A stretch of 15,056 nt of DNA. Source: Pseudobdellovibrionaceae bacterium. Its GTDB lineage: Bacteria; Bdellovibrionota; Bdellovibrionia; Bdellovibrionales; Bdellovibrionaceae. The notes beneath the pieces are model-generated. The model did not search any database and was not told the origin of the DNA. It worked only from the letters and a program-made list of their open reading frames with translations. The translations under genes were made by a program, and so were the position numbers. Location: the NCBI GenBank assembly GCA_014376325.1, contig JACMRP010000366.1:1-15056 (forward strand), read 5' to 3'. Shown piece after piece: positions 14,004 through 15,056 of the stretch (the first letter of the stretch is position 1; each line of letters begins with the position of its first letter).

Positions 14004-15056
14004 GTGTTTCTTATTCCGATGTCCTTGCAGAATATTTCGCAACTGAAAGATCCCAGCGAACGTGTGCCTCTCGGCGAAAGAATTCCTTACGAAGAGGGCA
14101 TGGCCCTTATACAACGTGGAGACTTCGAAGGCTTCGAGCTGAATAAAACCGAACAAGGTTTGATGCAGTTGCAGATGCTATGGACCGGCATCGGCGTGCA
14201 CGGCAAAATCACCGTTAAAATATTTGAAGACAAACAGTACGGGCCATTGAACTTTTCTTGCTCCGTTTGCATGGTTGCCGGAAGAAATGCCGCATCTTGT
14301 CCTCACCAGTGGGCGAGCTTCGTGACCCTGTGGCAGGCACTCCGTACGCCGTTTGAAGAAATTAAAAATCCCGATCAAGAGGCGCTCGCAAGGCAGTTGC
14401 GTGGTCCCCAGTTTCTTGGAGTCAGTGACGACGACGTTCACCGGTTTTCAGAATTCGATCCGGTGGTTCTTGATTCCATCAGCTTATTTTTAGAAGAACC
14501 CGCGATGCTTCGGGGCCCCACGATTGGCAGCTTGCTGACTCAGGATCTCAGTAAATACCACACCATCGAAGTGTCGCGCGATAAGGAACTGTTGTCGCCG
14601 CGGCTGTGGAGTCTGCCCGAAATATTTCGTAAAAAACTGACGGCGTATTCGGAACATTACTTTAATGAGGTGAATAAGCAGAACCGCATGACCGATATGC
14701 TGAGATATAATTTCAGTAACGGTCAGCAGATCAGCGTCAAAGAAATTTTGCGCCATCCATTGCATAGAAAAATACCGGCCGAGCTTTTGCCGCAGGCAAA
14801 AACGCCAACTTCAGTCTTTGCGCAGTGGCCACTCGTCCAAAATTCAGAAAATGCTTTTGTCAGCCAGGCGCTGAGCGAACTCGAAGAGATCATGCAGGCG
14901 GTACTGAACGCGGTCGCCACCTTTCAGCGTCAAAAAAAGATCGAAGTATATCTACAAAATAAGAATGCTCCGGGACGCGCATTGCGGATTCATTCGATAG
15001 AATTCGATCCGTCGAATGAAGTCGACTGGCGCGTTGAATTTAAAGATGAAAAAGAA
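14004..15056 (+). CDS. SWIM-like zinc-motif protein, N-terminal part, possibly a SNF2-family helicase (cut by window end)
   Basis: 351 codons are visible with no stop before the window edge. I choose GTG 14004 because AAAAGGG lies 6 nt upstream and an in-frame TGA at 13983 prevents a longer start; ATG 14019 has no ribosome binding site. Residues about 25-115 resemble the SWIM-containing N-terminus of bacterial SNF2 helicases, with Cys86, Cys89, Cys99 and His101. The spacing is C-x2-C-x9-C-x-H, not the usual C-x-C start, so zinc binding is likely but not certain. The rest (116-351) has no catalytic motif I recognise; ATPase motifs, if present, lie beyond the window. It follows the repair operon on the same strand after 74 nt and may be cotranscribed by read-through. 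Confidence 0.6.
   Translation, partial: MFLIPMSLQNISQLKDPSERVPLGERIPYEEGMALIQRGDFEGFELNKTEQGLMQLQMLWTGIGVHGKITVKIFEDKQYGPLNFSCSVCMVAGRNAASCPHQWASFVTLWQALRTPFEEIKNPDQEALARQLRGPQFLGVSDDDVHRFSEFDPVVLDSISLFLEEPAMLRGPTIGSLLTQDLSKYHTIEVSRDKELLSPRLWSLPEIFRKKLTAYSEHYFNEVNKQNRMTDMLRYNFSNGQQISVKEILRHPLHRKIPAELLPQAKTPTSVFAQWPLVQNSENAFVSQALSELEEIMQAVLNAVATFQRQKKIEVYLQNKNAPGRALRIHSIEFDPSNEVDWRVEFKDEKE

Noticed and set aside
7529..15056. Anti-phage defence island built from helicase, nucleases and a SWIM-type protein
   Set aside because: The core genes match a known housekeeping-type repair cluster, and I see no integrase, tRNA junction, base-composition shift or defence-specific domain.

Overview
The window (about 50% G+C by eye, densely coding, mostly short or negative gene spacing) looks like chromosomal DNA from a Gram-negative bacterium with many lipoproteins and secreted proteins. 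The gene style fits the Bdellovibrio group (Bdellovibrionota): a secreted subtilase with a four-cysteine tail, lipoproteins, a periplasmic HEAT protein and a SWIM-type protein. This assignment is inference from style and was not checked against a database. I see no rRNA, tRNA, CRISPR array or insertion sequence.

Layout. (1) 37-1563 (+) is a secreted subtilisin-like protease closed by a strong terminator at 1585-1619. It is followed by a long near-perfect palindrome (1620-1668) and a second inverted repeat (1724-1761). (2) 4520 down to 1756 (-) is a three-gene overlapping operon: class I dihydroorotase, a YciB-like membrane protein and a DUF6279-like lipoprotein. (3) 4577-6228 (+) holds a membrane-anchored coiled-coil protein and a secreted HEAT-repeat protein, 2 nt apart, both of unknown function. 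(4) 7268-6225 (-) is a low-complexity lipoprotein. Its stop codon interlocks with that of the HEAT gene, and its apparent terminator lies inside the HEAT coding sequence. (5) 7269-7528 is a divergent intergenic region with small hairpins and a possible 15-codon ORF. (6) 7529-13929 (+) is the ligase-associated DNA repair cluster: MBL-fold exonuclease, ATP-dependent DNA ligase, Lhr-type DEXH helicase and PdeM-type metallophosphoesterase. A HAD phosphatase is joined to it, and every junction is a 4-nt stop/start overlap. (7) 14004 to the end (+) is the N-terminal part of a SWIM-like zinc-motif protein, possibly a SNF2-family helicase, cut by the window edge.

How the genes work together. The repair cluster is the clearest functional unit: helicase, end-processing nuclease, phosphoesterase and ligase produced from one translationally coupled mRNA. 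This cluster type is already known from other bacteria. The less described points here are the coupled HAD phosphatase as a fifth member and the SWIM-type gene just downstream. The rest is a mix of pyrimidine biosynthesis (dihydroorotase) and cell-envelope genes of mostly unknown role.
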